NCBI RefSeq assembly: GCF_030405905.1
Contig: NZ_JASATW010000027.1
Coordinates: forward strand, 1-64,000
Origin: Sphaerothrix gracilis
GTDB lineage: Bacteria > Cyanobacteriota > Cyanobacteriia > Phormidesmidales > Phormidesmidaceae
Length of the DNA stretch: 64,000 nt
Direction of reading: 5' to 3'
In this document: positions 8,817-16,695 of the stretch, in pieces
Position numbering within the stretch: position 1 is the stretch's first letter
Layout of the letters: the number at the start of each line of letters is the position of its first letter
Notes under the pieces: model-generated
The model's database searches: none
Told to the model about the DNA's origin: nothing
The model's input: the letters and a program-made list of their open reading frames with translations, nothing else
Translations under genes and position numbers: made by a program

Positions 8817-9308
8817 GTGATCTCACCGCAGACCCCTAGAAAGACTACCCTAGCAGAGAACCCAGCTAACCCGCACTGGCAGATTAAGCTGCTTTACGAC
8901 GGCGACTGTCCGCTGTGCCTCAGAGAGGTCAATTTTTTGCAAAAGCGCGACGCGGGACGCGGCTTGGTCAAGTTTGTGGATATTGCCGATGAAGCCTACA
9001 GCCCAGATGAAAACGCAGGCATTGATTACGAAACGGCGATGGGCCGCATTCATGCCGTACTACCTGATGGCACCGTGATCAAAAACGTCGCGGTTTTCCG
9101 GCGAGTCTACCAGATCTTGGGCATGGGCTGGATCTATGCCGTCACAAAATGGCCTATCATTGGCCCGATTGTAGACAAGCTTTACGAGCTTTGGGCAGAT
9201 TGGCGGCTGCAGCTGACCGGGCGGCCCAACTTACAGACTTTAGTGGCAGAACGGCAGCGTCAGGAAGCGTGCGATACTGGCGATCGCTGTAAGCTAGAGA
9301 CGAACTAA
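8817..9308 (+). CDS. DCC-family thiol-disulfide oxidoreductase (DUF393)
   Basis: The family signature YDGDCPLC is present about 27 residues into the protein, followed by the typical block LREVNFLQKRD and the C-terminal VFRRVYQILGMGWIYAV. The paired Cys in CPLC would be the redox-active pair. These proteins are predicted thioredoxin-like oxidoreductases; substrates are unknown. The GTG at 8817 was chosen as start because it avoids overlap with the divergent membrane gene and leaves a normal short N-terminus. The ATG at 8736 is a possible but less likely alternative. A DUF2164 gene follows 14 bases downstream, so the two are probably co-transcribed. Confidence 0.8.
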   Translation: MISPQTPRKTTLAENPANPHWQIKLLYDGDCPLCLREVNFLQKRDAGRGLVKFVDIADEAYSPDENAGIDYETAMGRIHAVLPDGTVIKNVAVFRRVYQILGMGWIYAVTKWPIIGPIVDKLYELWADWRLQLTGRPNLQTLVAERQRQEACDTGDRCKLETN

Positions 9309-9322
9309 GTTCGGCATTATCT

Positions 9323-9586
9323 ATGAGCCAGCGCCAGCGTCACAGTCCGGTTCACATCAAGCTTTCTCAGGAACAGCAGGCTCAGCTTCTCGATGCAGTT
9401 CAGGCTCATTTTGCCACAGAGCTAGATGAGGAAATCAGCTACTTCAAGGCCAAGAGTTTGCTGGCTTTTTTCGTGGCTGAGCTAGGCCCGCTGGTCTACA
9501 ATCAGGCAATTCAGGATGCCCATCAGTTTGTGCAAGACAAACTTGCTGAGCTAGAGCCGACGCTGTACGAACCGGAAGCTTTTTAA
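9323..9586 (+). CDS. DUF2164 family small protein
   Basis: The 87-residue sequence matches DUF2164, a widespread family of about 80 residues with unknown role. Recognisable parts are IKLSQEQQAQLLDAVQAHFA, EEISYFKAKSLLAFFVAELGP and YNQAIQDAHQFVQ. It is soluble and helical. It follows the DCC-family gene closely on the same strand. Confidence 0.75.
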   Translation: MSQRQRHSPVHIKLSQEQQAQLLDAVQAHFATELDEEISYFKAKSLLAFFVAELGPLVYNQAIQDAHQFVQDKLAELEPTLYEPEAF

Positions 9587-9699
9587 GCTCATGTTTTGCA
9601 GTTGAGACGGACGAAACAGTTGAATTAAATTAGCTTGGAGTTGTGCTTCTCTGGCAAGCTGTCTTAAGCTCGTAAGAAAGCGCTCTGGGAAGCTATTTA

Positions 9700-10665
9700 A
9701 TGTCCTCTCAGTCCTACACGCCCCCTGTCGATCAACTGCTGGAATATCAGGAATGCTTGGAGAAACAGGCCAGTGACTGGCCTAACTATCCGGCTAAATT
9801 TGGCTTGACCTCAGAGCACGTGCCCGACCTTATTCGCATGGCGATGGATGAGGCCCTCTGGGACAGCGAAGAAAAACTGCAGTGTTGGGCACCTTGGCAT
9901 GCCCTGCGATCGCTAGCGCAGCTCCAAGCAGGCGAAGCTGCCGCCGCACTTGTGCCGCTGTTTGATTTTGAAGACGACTGGTTACCACCGGAACTGATAG
10001 CAGCATTTTCTATGCTGGGCGAGCCTGCTTTTGAACCCTTGACCAGCTATGTTGCGGCAGACAGAGAAGCTGACGATGAAATCGGTGTGATCACAGCGGT
10101 TGAGGCTTTGGGAGAACTGGCTAAGAAGTCAGTGCAGCTCCGCACTCCCATTGTTGAGTTTATGCAGACTCAACTGGAGCAGTTTCAGTCGCAAAGCGCT
10201 GGCTTGAACGGCATTTTGGTGCAAGAACTGGTTGAGTTGCAGGTAACTGCCGCCGCGCCGCTGATTGAGCAAGTTTATCAGCAAGGCCCGGTTGATCAGC
10301 TCTTTGCAGGCAGTTGGCCCAGAATACAGATCGCGTTAGGTCTGGCGCAAGAGTCAGACTTTAGCGAGGAGGAGTTGAAGCCTCAACTGCCGGAAGGGAT
10401 GGAAGAATTTATGGAGGCTTTGGAACAATTTGAAGCTTTTGAGCAAGCAAGGGATCAGCTAATCGATTCAGAACTCTCTGAAGCAGCGGAAATGGACACG
10501 ATCGCCCGTGGGTGGACACTGGCAGAAAATCCCCGGCCCATGCTGAGTGACTTTTCCCAAATGAAGCAAGACACAAGCTCACAAAAGAAAACCAACAAGT
10601 CTAAAAATAAAAAGGGCTTTGGTGGTGCTCAGTCTAAGAAGTCAAAGAAAGGTAAGAAGAAGTAG
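9700..10665 (+). CDS. HEAT-like hypothetical protein with Lys-rich tail
   Basis: Not assigned with certainty. Residues about 50-170 read as paired helices in a HEAT/DUF1186-like pattern (HALRSLAQLQAGEAAAALVP, then LIAAFSMLGEPAFEPLTSYV). The middle is acidic (EEELKPQLPEGMEEFMEALE). The last 35 residues are almost all Lys, Ser, Asn and Gly, resembling a nucleic-acid or ribosome-binding tail. It may be a scaffold or SEC-C-like accessory protein. The ATG at 9700 follows a long leader of about 110 bases. Confidence 0.55.
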   Translation: MSSQSYTPPVDQLLEYQECLEKQASDWPNYPAKFGLTSEHVPDLIRMAMDEALWDSEEKLQCWAPWHALRSLAQLQAGEAAAALVPLFDFEDDWLPPELIAAFSMLGEPAFEPLTSYVAADREADDEIGVITAVEALGELAKKSVQLRTPIVEFMQTQLEQFQSQSAGLNGILVQELVELQVTAAAPLIEQVYQQGPVDQLFAGSWPRIQIALGLAQESDFSEEELKPQLPEGMEEFMEALEQFEAFEQARDQLIDSELSEAAEMDTIARGWTLAENPRPMLSDFSQMKQDTSSQKKTNKSKNKKGFGGAQSKKSKKGKKK

Positions 10666-10698
10666 CTAAACTGCCGATACACAGGGGGCAACGAGTAT

Positions 10699-10884
10699 AT
10701 GGCTGACGCTCAAAGCTGGTACATCACCAAAGACGCAGACGAACATTGCCAAATTATCACTGGCGAGCAGTTTGATGCGATCGCAGAAGCCAAGCCGCAG
10801 CATTGGGGACCGTTTGGCTCCCAGGGCGAGGCGATCGCTCGGCGAGTAGGACTAATTCGAGCCGGTAAATGTCGGCCCCAGTAA
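10699..10884 (+). CDS. Small hypothetical protein, 61 aa
   Basis: Not recognised by name. The compact sequence begins MADAQSWYITKDADEHCQII and ends with an AIARRVGLIRAGKC segment. It is soluble, with mixed charge. It lies 33 bases after the preceding gene, with a possible GGGGGCAACG ribosome-binding region, and is followed by a clear bidirectional terminator, which supports a real transcript end. Confidence 0.55.
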   Translation: MADAQSWYITKDADEHCQIITGEQFDAIAEAKPQHWGPFGSQGEAIARRVGLIRAGKCRPQ

Positions 10885-10889
10885 TGGCC

Positions 10890-10928
10890 AAAAGCCGACC
10901 AGGTAGATCCTAGTCGGCCTGCAATTTT
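10890..10928. terminator. Bidirectional terminator between convergent genes
   Basis: GCCGAC (10894-10899) and GTCGGC (10913-10918) form a stem. AATTTTT follows on the plus strand and TTTT on the minus strand. It lies exactly between the convergent 61-aa gene and ctpC. Confidence 0.6.
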
Positions 10929-10948
10929 TCAGCCTTAACAACTCGCCC

Positions 10949-12250
10949 CTAGTTGAGAGCAGGCGTGCTGGGCACATTGGCGGCTTCTCGGTTGACGCGA
11001 ATCTGCTGACTCAAAATCTCCAGCGCCTTGGCGTATTGGGGATCCTCTAAGGTGCCAACCTTTTCTCTGTCCTCCGCAAAGCTCTCGCGATCGCTTTCGC
11101 TCAGCTCAATAATCACGTCGGGTTCAATCCCCTGCTTATTGATATCGCGACCGCTCGGCGTCAGGTACTTAGCTACCGTTACCGCAACTCCAGACCCGTC
11201 AGGCAGGCTTCTGACTGACTGTACCAGCCCCTTACCGAAGGTCTGAGTACCCACTAAGACGGCTCGCTGATTGTCTTGCAAAGCGCCAGAGAGAATTTCG
11301 CTAGCGCTAGCCGAACCGCCATCGACGAGGACAACCAGCGGCAGCTCTGTCAAGGCTCGATTATTGGCGGCTTCTTCATCCACGATGCCCTGCCGATCGA
11401 CCGTAGAAACAATGGCGCCGTCGGCTAACCACATCCGAGCAATGTCAATGCTGGAATAAAGCAGACCGCCTGGATTGCCGCGCAGATCTAGAATGTAACC
11501 AATGACGTCTCGATCTTCTAATTCTTGAATCGCTTCCCGCATTTCGACAGCCGCATTAGCGCTGAACTGGGTTAAGCGAATATAGCCGATACCGCCTTCA
11601 GTCTCTTGCCGGTAGCTATAGCGCACCGGATGAATCTCAATCAGAGCGCGTTCAATATCGAAGTCCATCGTGCGATCGCCCCGCTTTAGCGTCAGCTTTA
11701 CCTGAGAACCCACTGGCCCCCGAATCAGGTTAACCGCCTCGTTGAGATCCATATCTTCGGTACTTTGACCGTCAATGGCCACAATTACGTCTTGAGCTTG
11801 GACACCAGCATTAAAAGCAGGCGTATCTTCAATCGGCGCTACCACCAATATTTCATCAGTTTCCTCATCCTGAGAAATCTGAATTCCAACCCCCGTCAGC
11901 TCCCCAGATGTATCCACCTGCATATTGCGAAACTCTTGAGGATCCATGAAGCGCGTATAGGGATCATCAAGCTGCTCCAGCATCTCCCGGATAGCGTCGT
12001 AAGCTTCTTCCTGGTTGCCGTAATCTCGCCCTAGATAAGACATGCGGATAGCTTCCCAATCGACCTGATTGAAGGTGCCATCGACGTAGTTGCGATCAAT
12101 GAGCTGCCAAACTTCATCAACTAGCTCTTTAGGGCTTTCTCGAAAAAAGGCCTGTCCTTGAGAAAGATGAATGCCCGCGCCGGTCACTGTAACTGCGGCG
12201 ACCGCAAGAGCTGTCGCACCAAGCACAAGTCCACGTTTTGAAATTGCCAT
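10949..12250 (-). CDS. ctpC: Carboxyl-terminal processing protease (S41, CtpC type)
   Basis: An S41 family protease. An N-terminal hydrophobic segment (residues 8-27) exports or anchors the protein. A PDZ domain follows at about 113-195 (GVGIQISQ... GVQAQDVIVAIDG). The catalytic core has the Ser in GGSASASEI and the Lys in TFGKGLVQ, the Ser-Lys dyad of the family. In cyanobacteria this family includes CtpA, which matures photosystem II D1, and the paralogues CtpB and CtpC. The start (MAISKRGLVLGATAL) resembles CtpC, but the paralogue call is inferred from that resemblance. The substrate is unknown. ispG lies upstream on the same strand, separated by a terminator, so it is a separate unit. Confidence 0.85.
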   Translation of the reverse strand: MAISKRGLVLGATALAVAAVTVTGAGIHLSQGQAFFRESPKELVDEVWQLIDRNYVDGTFNQVDWEAIRMSYLGRDYGNQEEAYDAIREMLEQLDDPYTRFMDPQEFRNMQVDTSGELTGVGIQISQDEETDEILVVAPIEDTPAFNAGVQAQDVIVAIDGQSTEDMDLNEAVNLIRGPVGSQVKLTLKRGDRTMDFDIERALIEIHPVRYSYRQETEGGIGYIRLTQFSANAAVEMREAIQELEDRDVIGYILDLRGNPGGLLYSSIDIARMWLADGAIVSTVDRQGIVDEEAANNRALTELPLVVLVDGGSASASEILSGALQDNQRAVLVGTQTFGKGLVQSVRSLPDGSGVAVTVAKYLTPSGRDINKQGIEPDVIIELSESDRESFAEDREKVGTLEDPQYAKALEILSQQIRVNREAANVPSTPALN

Positions 12251-12364
12251 AAATCAACTGATGTGTCTGAGGGCGGTATGCTCAATCTAGCACACCAAAA
12301 GTTTAGCGATCGGGTCGGACAACCCACTTTCTAAGGCGGGCTTTTACGCGAGCTAAAGCTCTTT

Positions 12365-12397
12365 TGAAAAATGCTCTTTCGCAAAAGTAAGAGCATT
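12365..12397 (-). terminator. Intrinsic terminator of ispG
   Basis: On the minus strand a perfect 9-bp stem (AATGCTCTT 12370-12378 with AAGAGCATT 12389-12397, 10-base loop) is followed by TTTTTC. It lies about 65 bases after the ispG stop and separates ispG from ctpC. Confidence 0.7.
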
Positions 12398-12461
12398 AGA
12401 CCTTGTTCTAACAAACATTGACGAGAATGTTGGCTAGTTTAGCTCACTCCTTAATACAAGT

Positions 12462-13688
12462 TTAGGGATCTACCCAGCGATCGTCTGCCTTAATTAAGTT
12501 GATCAGTTCCGCCACACCCTGATCTTCTGGCACCCGCTTGATTTCCTCTCGCCCCCGGTAGAGGGAAATGTATCCTGGCTGCTTGCCGACATAGCCATAG
12601 TCCGCGTCCGCCATTTCGCCAGGGCCGTTGACGATACAGCCCATAACCGCGATGTCTAAACCCGTGAGATGGTTAGTGGCTTCCCGGACTTTATGCAGTA
12701 CTTCTTCGAGGTTGAAAAGTGTCCGCCCGCAGGAAGGGCAGGCCACATACTCCACCATTGTTTTGCGCAGCCCTAGAGCCTGCAAAATGCTGTAGCAAAC
12801 CGGAATTTCTTTCTCTGGTGCTTCGGTGAGAGAAACGCGAATCGTATCGCCAATCCCTTCGGCTAAAAGCGTGCCAATACCGGCTGTAGACTTGATGCGG
12901 CCATATTCACCGTCTCCGGCTTCGGTGACGCCTAAGTGTAGGGGATAGTCCATCCCCAACTGATTCATGCGCTGCACCATCAGACGGTAGGCCGCTAGCA
13001 TGACGGGAACGCGAGAAGCTTTCAAAGAAATGACTAAATTGCGATAGTCTAGGGACTCGCAAATGCGGATAAATTCTAGGGCAGATTCCACCATGCCCTC
13101 TGGGGTATCGCCGTAGGTAAACAACATTCGCTCGGCTAAGGACCCATGATTTACGCCAATGCGCATGGCCTTGTTCTGATCGCGCAGGGTAACCACCAAA
13201 GGCTCTAGGGTTTCGCTAATTTTGCTGCCAATTTCCTCAAATTCTTGCTGCGTGTACTCTGTGCGGGCAGCGCTTGGCTTTTCAAAAACATATAGCCCTG
13301 GATTGATTCGTACCTTATCGACGTGCTTGGCCACTTCTAGGGCAATTTTCATGCCGTTGTGATGCACGTCTGCGACGAGCGGTACGGGCTGATAGCTGGC
13401 CGCTAGCTTTTGTTTAATCTCAGCGATCGCTTTGGCATGGGCCATACTGGGCACGGTCACCCGCACAATTTCACAGCCAATTTCATGCAGGCGGCGAATG
13501 GCGGCCACTGAACCGTCGATGTCCAGCGTGTCTTCGTTAATCATTGACTGGACGACGACTGGATTCCCCCCACCAATGGTGACGTCACCAACCTGGACGG
13601 GGCGGGTTTGGCGACGATGGATGGTGGTGTCAAAGGCAGGATTCGCTTCAGCAGCGGGCGCAGCCGTAGGATTGGGCAAAGTTTGCAT
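12462..13688 (-). CDS. ispG: 4-hydroxy-3-methylbut-2-enyl diphosphate synthase
   Basis: This is IspG (GcpE), the [4Fe-4S] enzyme that turns MEcPP into HMBPP in the MEP isoprenoid pathway; plant and cyanobacterial forms use ferredoxin. The family start is clear (IHRRQTRPVQVGDVTIGG, VQSMINEDTLD), with the TIM-barrel strand VADVHHNG and the cluster ligands in ACPSCGRTLF and MGCIVNGPGE. The length of 408 residues fits the cyanobacterial form. The product feeds carotenoid, chlorophyll phytyl and quinone side-chain synthesis. The N-terminal 20 residues are Ala/Pro-rich and variable. A terminator follows. Confidence 0.97.
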   Translation of the reverse strand: MQTLPNPTAAPAAEANPAFDTTIHRRQTRPVQVGDVTIGGGNPVVVQSMINEDTLDIDGSVAAIRRLHEIGCEIVRVTVPSMAHAKAIAEIKQKLAASYQPVPLVADVHHNGMKIALEVAKHVDKVRINPGLYVFEKPSAARTEYTQQEFEEIGSKISETLEPLVVTLRDQNKAMRIGVNHGSLAERMLFTYGDTPEGMVESALEFIRICESLDYRNLVISLKASRVPVMLAAYRLMVQRMNQLGMDYPLHLGVTEAGDGEYGRIKSTAGIGTLLAEGIGDTIRVSLTEAPEKEIPVCYSILQALGLRKTMVEYVACPSCGRTLFNLEEVLHKVREATNHLTGLDIAVMGCIVNGPGEMADADYGYVGKQPGYISLYRGREEIKRVPEDQGVAELINLIKADDRWVDP

Positions 13689-13804
13689 AGCGCAAGCGGG
13701 ATTCAGCTCGGTGTTTTCGGTGTTTAAAGTGTAAGCTCCTTAATTCAGAGTGCCACAGAATCAGGTGGTTTACGTGCTAGGTAGACAACATCTGCTGAGA
13801 GAAT

Positions 13805-14263
13805 TTAGCTCAAACGAGCCGTACACTCTAGAATTAGGCGCTGATTCACAGTGGCGTAGGGCTGAATCGCTAATGCCTGCCGAAAAGCGGCGATCGCCTC
13901 TCGGTAGTTACCCAGTGCCGCCTGCGAAAGTCCCAAGCCGTGCAGCGCGCCAAAGTGATAGGGCACCAGAGCAATCACCCGCTGACAGTCTGCCAGCGCC
14001 GCTTGATAATTCTTTTGCAGGTAGTGCAGCACCGCTCTGCGATTCCAGGCTTCGGCAAAATCAGGCTCAGCCTGTACGAGCTGGGTTAGTAGCTCTTCTG
14101 CCCGTGCAGTCTCCCCCTGCTCTAGCAAAGCTTGGCTGCGCAGCAAAAGCTGGGCTTTATCAGCGCCCTTTTGATGAAACCATTCCTGCCAAAAGTCTGC
14201 GGTGGCCTGAGAGCGAACCGTCTCGTCGGAACTCTTGAGGGCGGCTAACCGTTGCTCAATCAT
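13805..14263 (-). CDS. TPR-repeat protein, 152 aa
   Basis: A small soluble protein made mostly of about three TPR units (for example LVQAEPDFAEAWNRRAVLHY, then NYQAALADCQRVIALVPYHF, then GNYREAIAAFRQALAI). No signal peptide or catalytic domain is visible. Cyanobacteria carry many such proteins as interaction adaptors. The start ATG at 14263 precedes a short charged helix. The divergent neighbour is a membrane glycosyltransferase. Confidence 0.75.
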   Translation of the reverse strand: MIEQRLAALKSSDETVRSQATADFWQEWFHQKGADKAQLLLRSQALLEQGETARAEELLTQLVQAEPDFAEAWNRRAVLHYLQKNYQAALADCQRVIALVPYHFGALHGLGLSQAALGNYREAIAAFRQALAIQPYATVNQRLILECTARLS

Positions 14264-14421
14264 GAAAAATCCGAGCTGGAATTTATCAAACTAGGTGATA
14301 CAAATGTAGCGCTTGGGGTGAATTATTTTATCAGGCCAGTTATTAGGCCAGTGCCTTGTACCGGGAGAGACAGCGCACTTTACGCAAGATTAGCATCTCC
14401 ATTAGTCAGGAAGCGAGTTGC

Positions 14422-15636
14422 ATGAAGGTTTTAGAGCGATCGCAGCTATTGCATTTTTTAGGACGATACGGCCTTTATTTTCTGCCCGTTGTCTTTTCAA
14501 TTGCGCTAGCGTTTGAAACCTATCAGTTTGATTTTCGGACATCCTATATCGCTGGAAAATCCGTTCTCTACCAGCTAGATCCCTATCTCAATCATGTTTC
14601 TAATTTTCCGGAATTTTACAGCCCGGTCAATGCAGGCAGTCAGGCCAGTTCTGGACTAAGATACCCGCCACTCGCGGCGATACTCTATGCGCCCTTTGCG
14701 CTTCTCCCCTATGGCACCGCCAAAATCGTTTTCACTGCCGTCATCCTATTATTCTTTGGGCTGATTTGCTTTGAGCTGGCTAAATACAGTCGATTTTCGC
14801 TTAAGGGTGAAGCAGTTCTATTTGCTGCCTGCAGCTTTCCAATCATTGCTTCAGTAGAAAGAGGTCAGATTGATCTAGTGGTCGTTTATTTGGCCCTCCT
14901 CACTTTTCTGTGGCAGCAAAAAGGGAGAAGCCATCTAGCCGCCTTAGCGTTGGCCCTGGCCGCTAACATCAAGGTCATCCCCTTAGGCGTGCTGATTTAT
15001 TACGGATTCCGGCGCAATTTTGACTTCATTGCCAAAACGCTGGTCTATACCACTGTGTTGTTATTGCTGCCGCTGCCCTACTTCGGCATTGCTGTTTATC
15101 GCCATTTTCTCAGCCGCATTGTGCCTGAAGTATTTGGTGAAATTACCAGCGCTGTGCCTATTGACTTACATGGTCAGAGAGTCTTTAAAAATATTGTGGA
15201 ATCGGTGGATGGGCCAAGACTGCGCTTAGGCCACGATTTTGTCAACGGCTTTATGAATCCATTCTTCAAAAACTCCTCGACGGGAGCCATCGTTTTAGGT
15301 CTAGTTCTGACCATACTTTTTTTCATCGCGGCGAGAAAGTGTCCTAAAAACTATCAGTTTTTCGGCTTTCTCAATATGATTAACGTTTTTAACCCCAAAG
15401 CCTGGATTATGGGGTTAGTTTGGCATCTGCCCTTATTTTTCTATCTCTATGATCGATCTAGCCAGTTGGGGCGATTTTTTATCCTGCTGCCTTTATTCTG
15501 TCCGCCTTTCCTCAATCTCAACGTGGCTTTAGCCTATGTGGTTTCAGTTCTGTTTGCCTTGGGGATGCAGCTACCTTTTTTGAGTCAGCGACTCTTACAA
15601 AAGCCTCCCGCTTTCGACTCAGAAATGGCGCGATAA
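14422..15636 (+). CDS. GT87-like membrane mannosyltransferase (DUF2029)
   Basis: A polytopic membrane protein with about nine or ten spans, an early DFRTSYIAGKSVL loop and the LRYPPLAAILYAPFA segment typical of the GT87/DUF2029 family. In these polyprenol-phosphate-sugar-dependent enzymes an Asp in the first extracytoplasmic loop is important; here that is probably in YQFDFRTSYIAG. The acceptor is unknown, but a neighbouring GT2 gene suggests a role in surface polysaccharide or glycolipid synthesis. The ATG at 14422 is chosen because AGGAAG lies eight bases upstream; the TTG further upstream has no such site. It ends 18 bases inside the convergent GT2 gene. Confidence 0.75.
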   Translation: MKVLERSQLLHFLGRYGLYFLPVVFSIALAFETYQFDFRTSYIAGKSVLYQLDPYLNHVSNFPEFYSPVNAGSQASSGLRYPPLAAILYAPFALLPYGTAKIVFTAVILLFFGLICFELAKYSRFSLKGEAVLFAACSFPIIASVERGQIDLVVVYLALLTFLWQQKGRSHLAALALALAANIKVIPLGVLIYYGFRRNFDFIAKTLVYTTVLLLLPLPYFGIAVYRHFLSRIVPEVFGEITSAVPIDLHGQRVFKNIVESVDGPRLRLGHDFVNGFMNPFFKNSSTGAIVLGLVLTILFFIAARKCPKNYQFFGFLNMINVFNPKAWIMGLVWHLPLFFYLYDRSSQLGRFFILLPLFCPPFLNLNVALAYVVSVLFALGMQLPFLSQRLLQKPPAFDSEMAR

Positions 15637-16662
15637 GATTTCCTGCGCAATGGGTTCAGGAATTTGATGGCGTCTTAGGTAATCAGCGAGTTGTTGCTGC
15701 TGCTTAGGCGGCGGCGTCACTTGGCTCAGAAACAATTTAACGACCTTACGCAGATAAAAAATCACATATTTCCAGCGTGGCACCGACTGCTGGCTGCGAT
15801 AAATACTGTTGACCATGTGCTGCACGTTCTGAGGTGATTTCAGGCTGGTTAGCTGATGAAAGACTTGCTTCTTGGCTAACCAGGTAGGGGCCAAATACCA
15901 CTGTAGAGTCAGGGGCATATGGCGCACGATATCAGTAATTTGAAAGTGCGTGGTGGCCTGCAACCGACTGGAAAGGTGAATGGCGTAGCCTTGGGCTTTC
16001 GCTCGGCAAATATATTCGTAATCGCCGCCATAGTGCTGAAATCGCTCAGCATTAGGCAGGCCAATCATTTTCACTAGCTGAACCGGAATCACGGCTAAAT
16101 TGCCGTTTAGGGTATGCACTGTCAGCGTGGACTGGGTCTGAAACGGTTCTAGGCTGTTGATGAGCTGGCTATTAAGCACGCCGCCATAAACGACCCAGTC
16201 AGGGTAGGTTTGATCTCGGACAATGCCGCCGGTAATCACTTTTTGATCGGCATTTTCCTGACAAACTTGCAGCAAGTTAGTCAGAAAATCAGCGGCTAGG
16301 GTGATGTCGTCATTTAGCCAAACAATATAGTCACTTGCTAAAGTCTCAACGGCATACTGCATTCCCTGAGCGATCGCCCCTGTCCACCAAAGATTGCCAT
16401 CTCCCGCCAAAAGATGCACCTGCGGAAAGCGGCTGCTAATCAGCTCAGGTGTCCCGTCTGTGGAGGCGTCATCTACGACGACAACCTGCAGGGGGATGTC
16501 CTGCTGCTGGCTCTGCTCCTGTAACTGCTGCAAGATCGCTAGCGTATAGTGCCGCCGGTTCCTGACCGGCAAAACTGCCGTAATGGTCAGTTCTGACCGT
16601 GGCTTAAACTCCGATGGCTGAGACGAGTTTTCTAGCAGCATGACTTTCCGCAAGACTTCCAT
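15619..16662 (-). CDS. Family 2 glycosyltransferase
   Basis: A GT-A fold glycosyltransferase. The nucleotide-binding start is ITAVLPVRNRRHYTLAIL, the first acidic motif VVVDDASTDGTPELI, and the DxD-type motif WLNDDITLAADF. It resembles rhamnosyl/GT2 enzymes of surface polysaccharide synthesis; donor and acceptor are not readable. It starts 34 bases after the clpB stop on the same strand, so some read-through from clpB is possible. The first seven residues (MEVLRKV) may be replaced by the next Met. Confidence 0.85.
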   Translation of the reverse strand: MEVLRKVMLLENSSQPSEFKPRSELTITAVLPVRNRRHYTLAILQQLQEQSQQQDIPLQVVVVDDASTDGTPELISSRFPQVHLLAGDGNLWWTGAIAQGMQYAVETLASDYIVWLNDDITLAADFLTNLLQVCQENADQKVITGGIVRDQTYPDWVVYGGVLNSQLINSLEPFQTQSTLTVHTLNGNLAVIPVQLVKMIGLPNAERFQHYGGDYEYICRAKAQGYAIHLSSRLQATTHFQITDIVRHMPLTLQWYLAPTWLAKKQVFHQLTSLKSPQNVQHMVNSIYRSQQSVPRWKYVIFYLRKVVKLFLSQVTPPPKQQQQLADYLRRHQIPEPIAQEILSRHF

Positions 16663-16695
16663 GCTTTTTAGATTACCCGCCAGACTCAGTTTGGG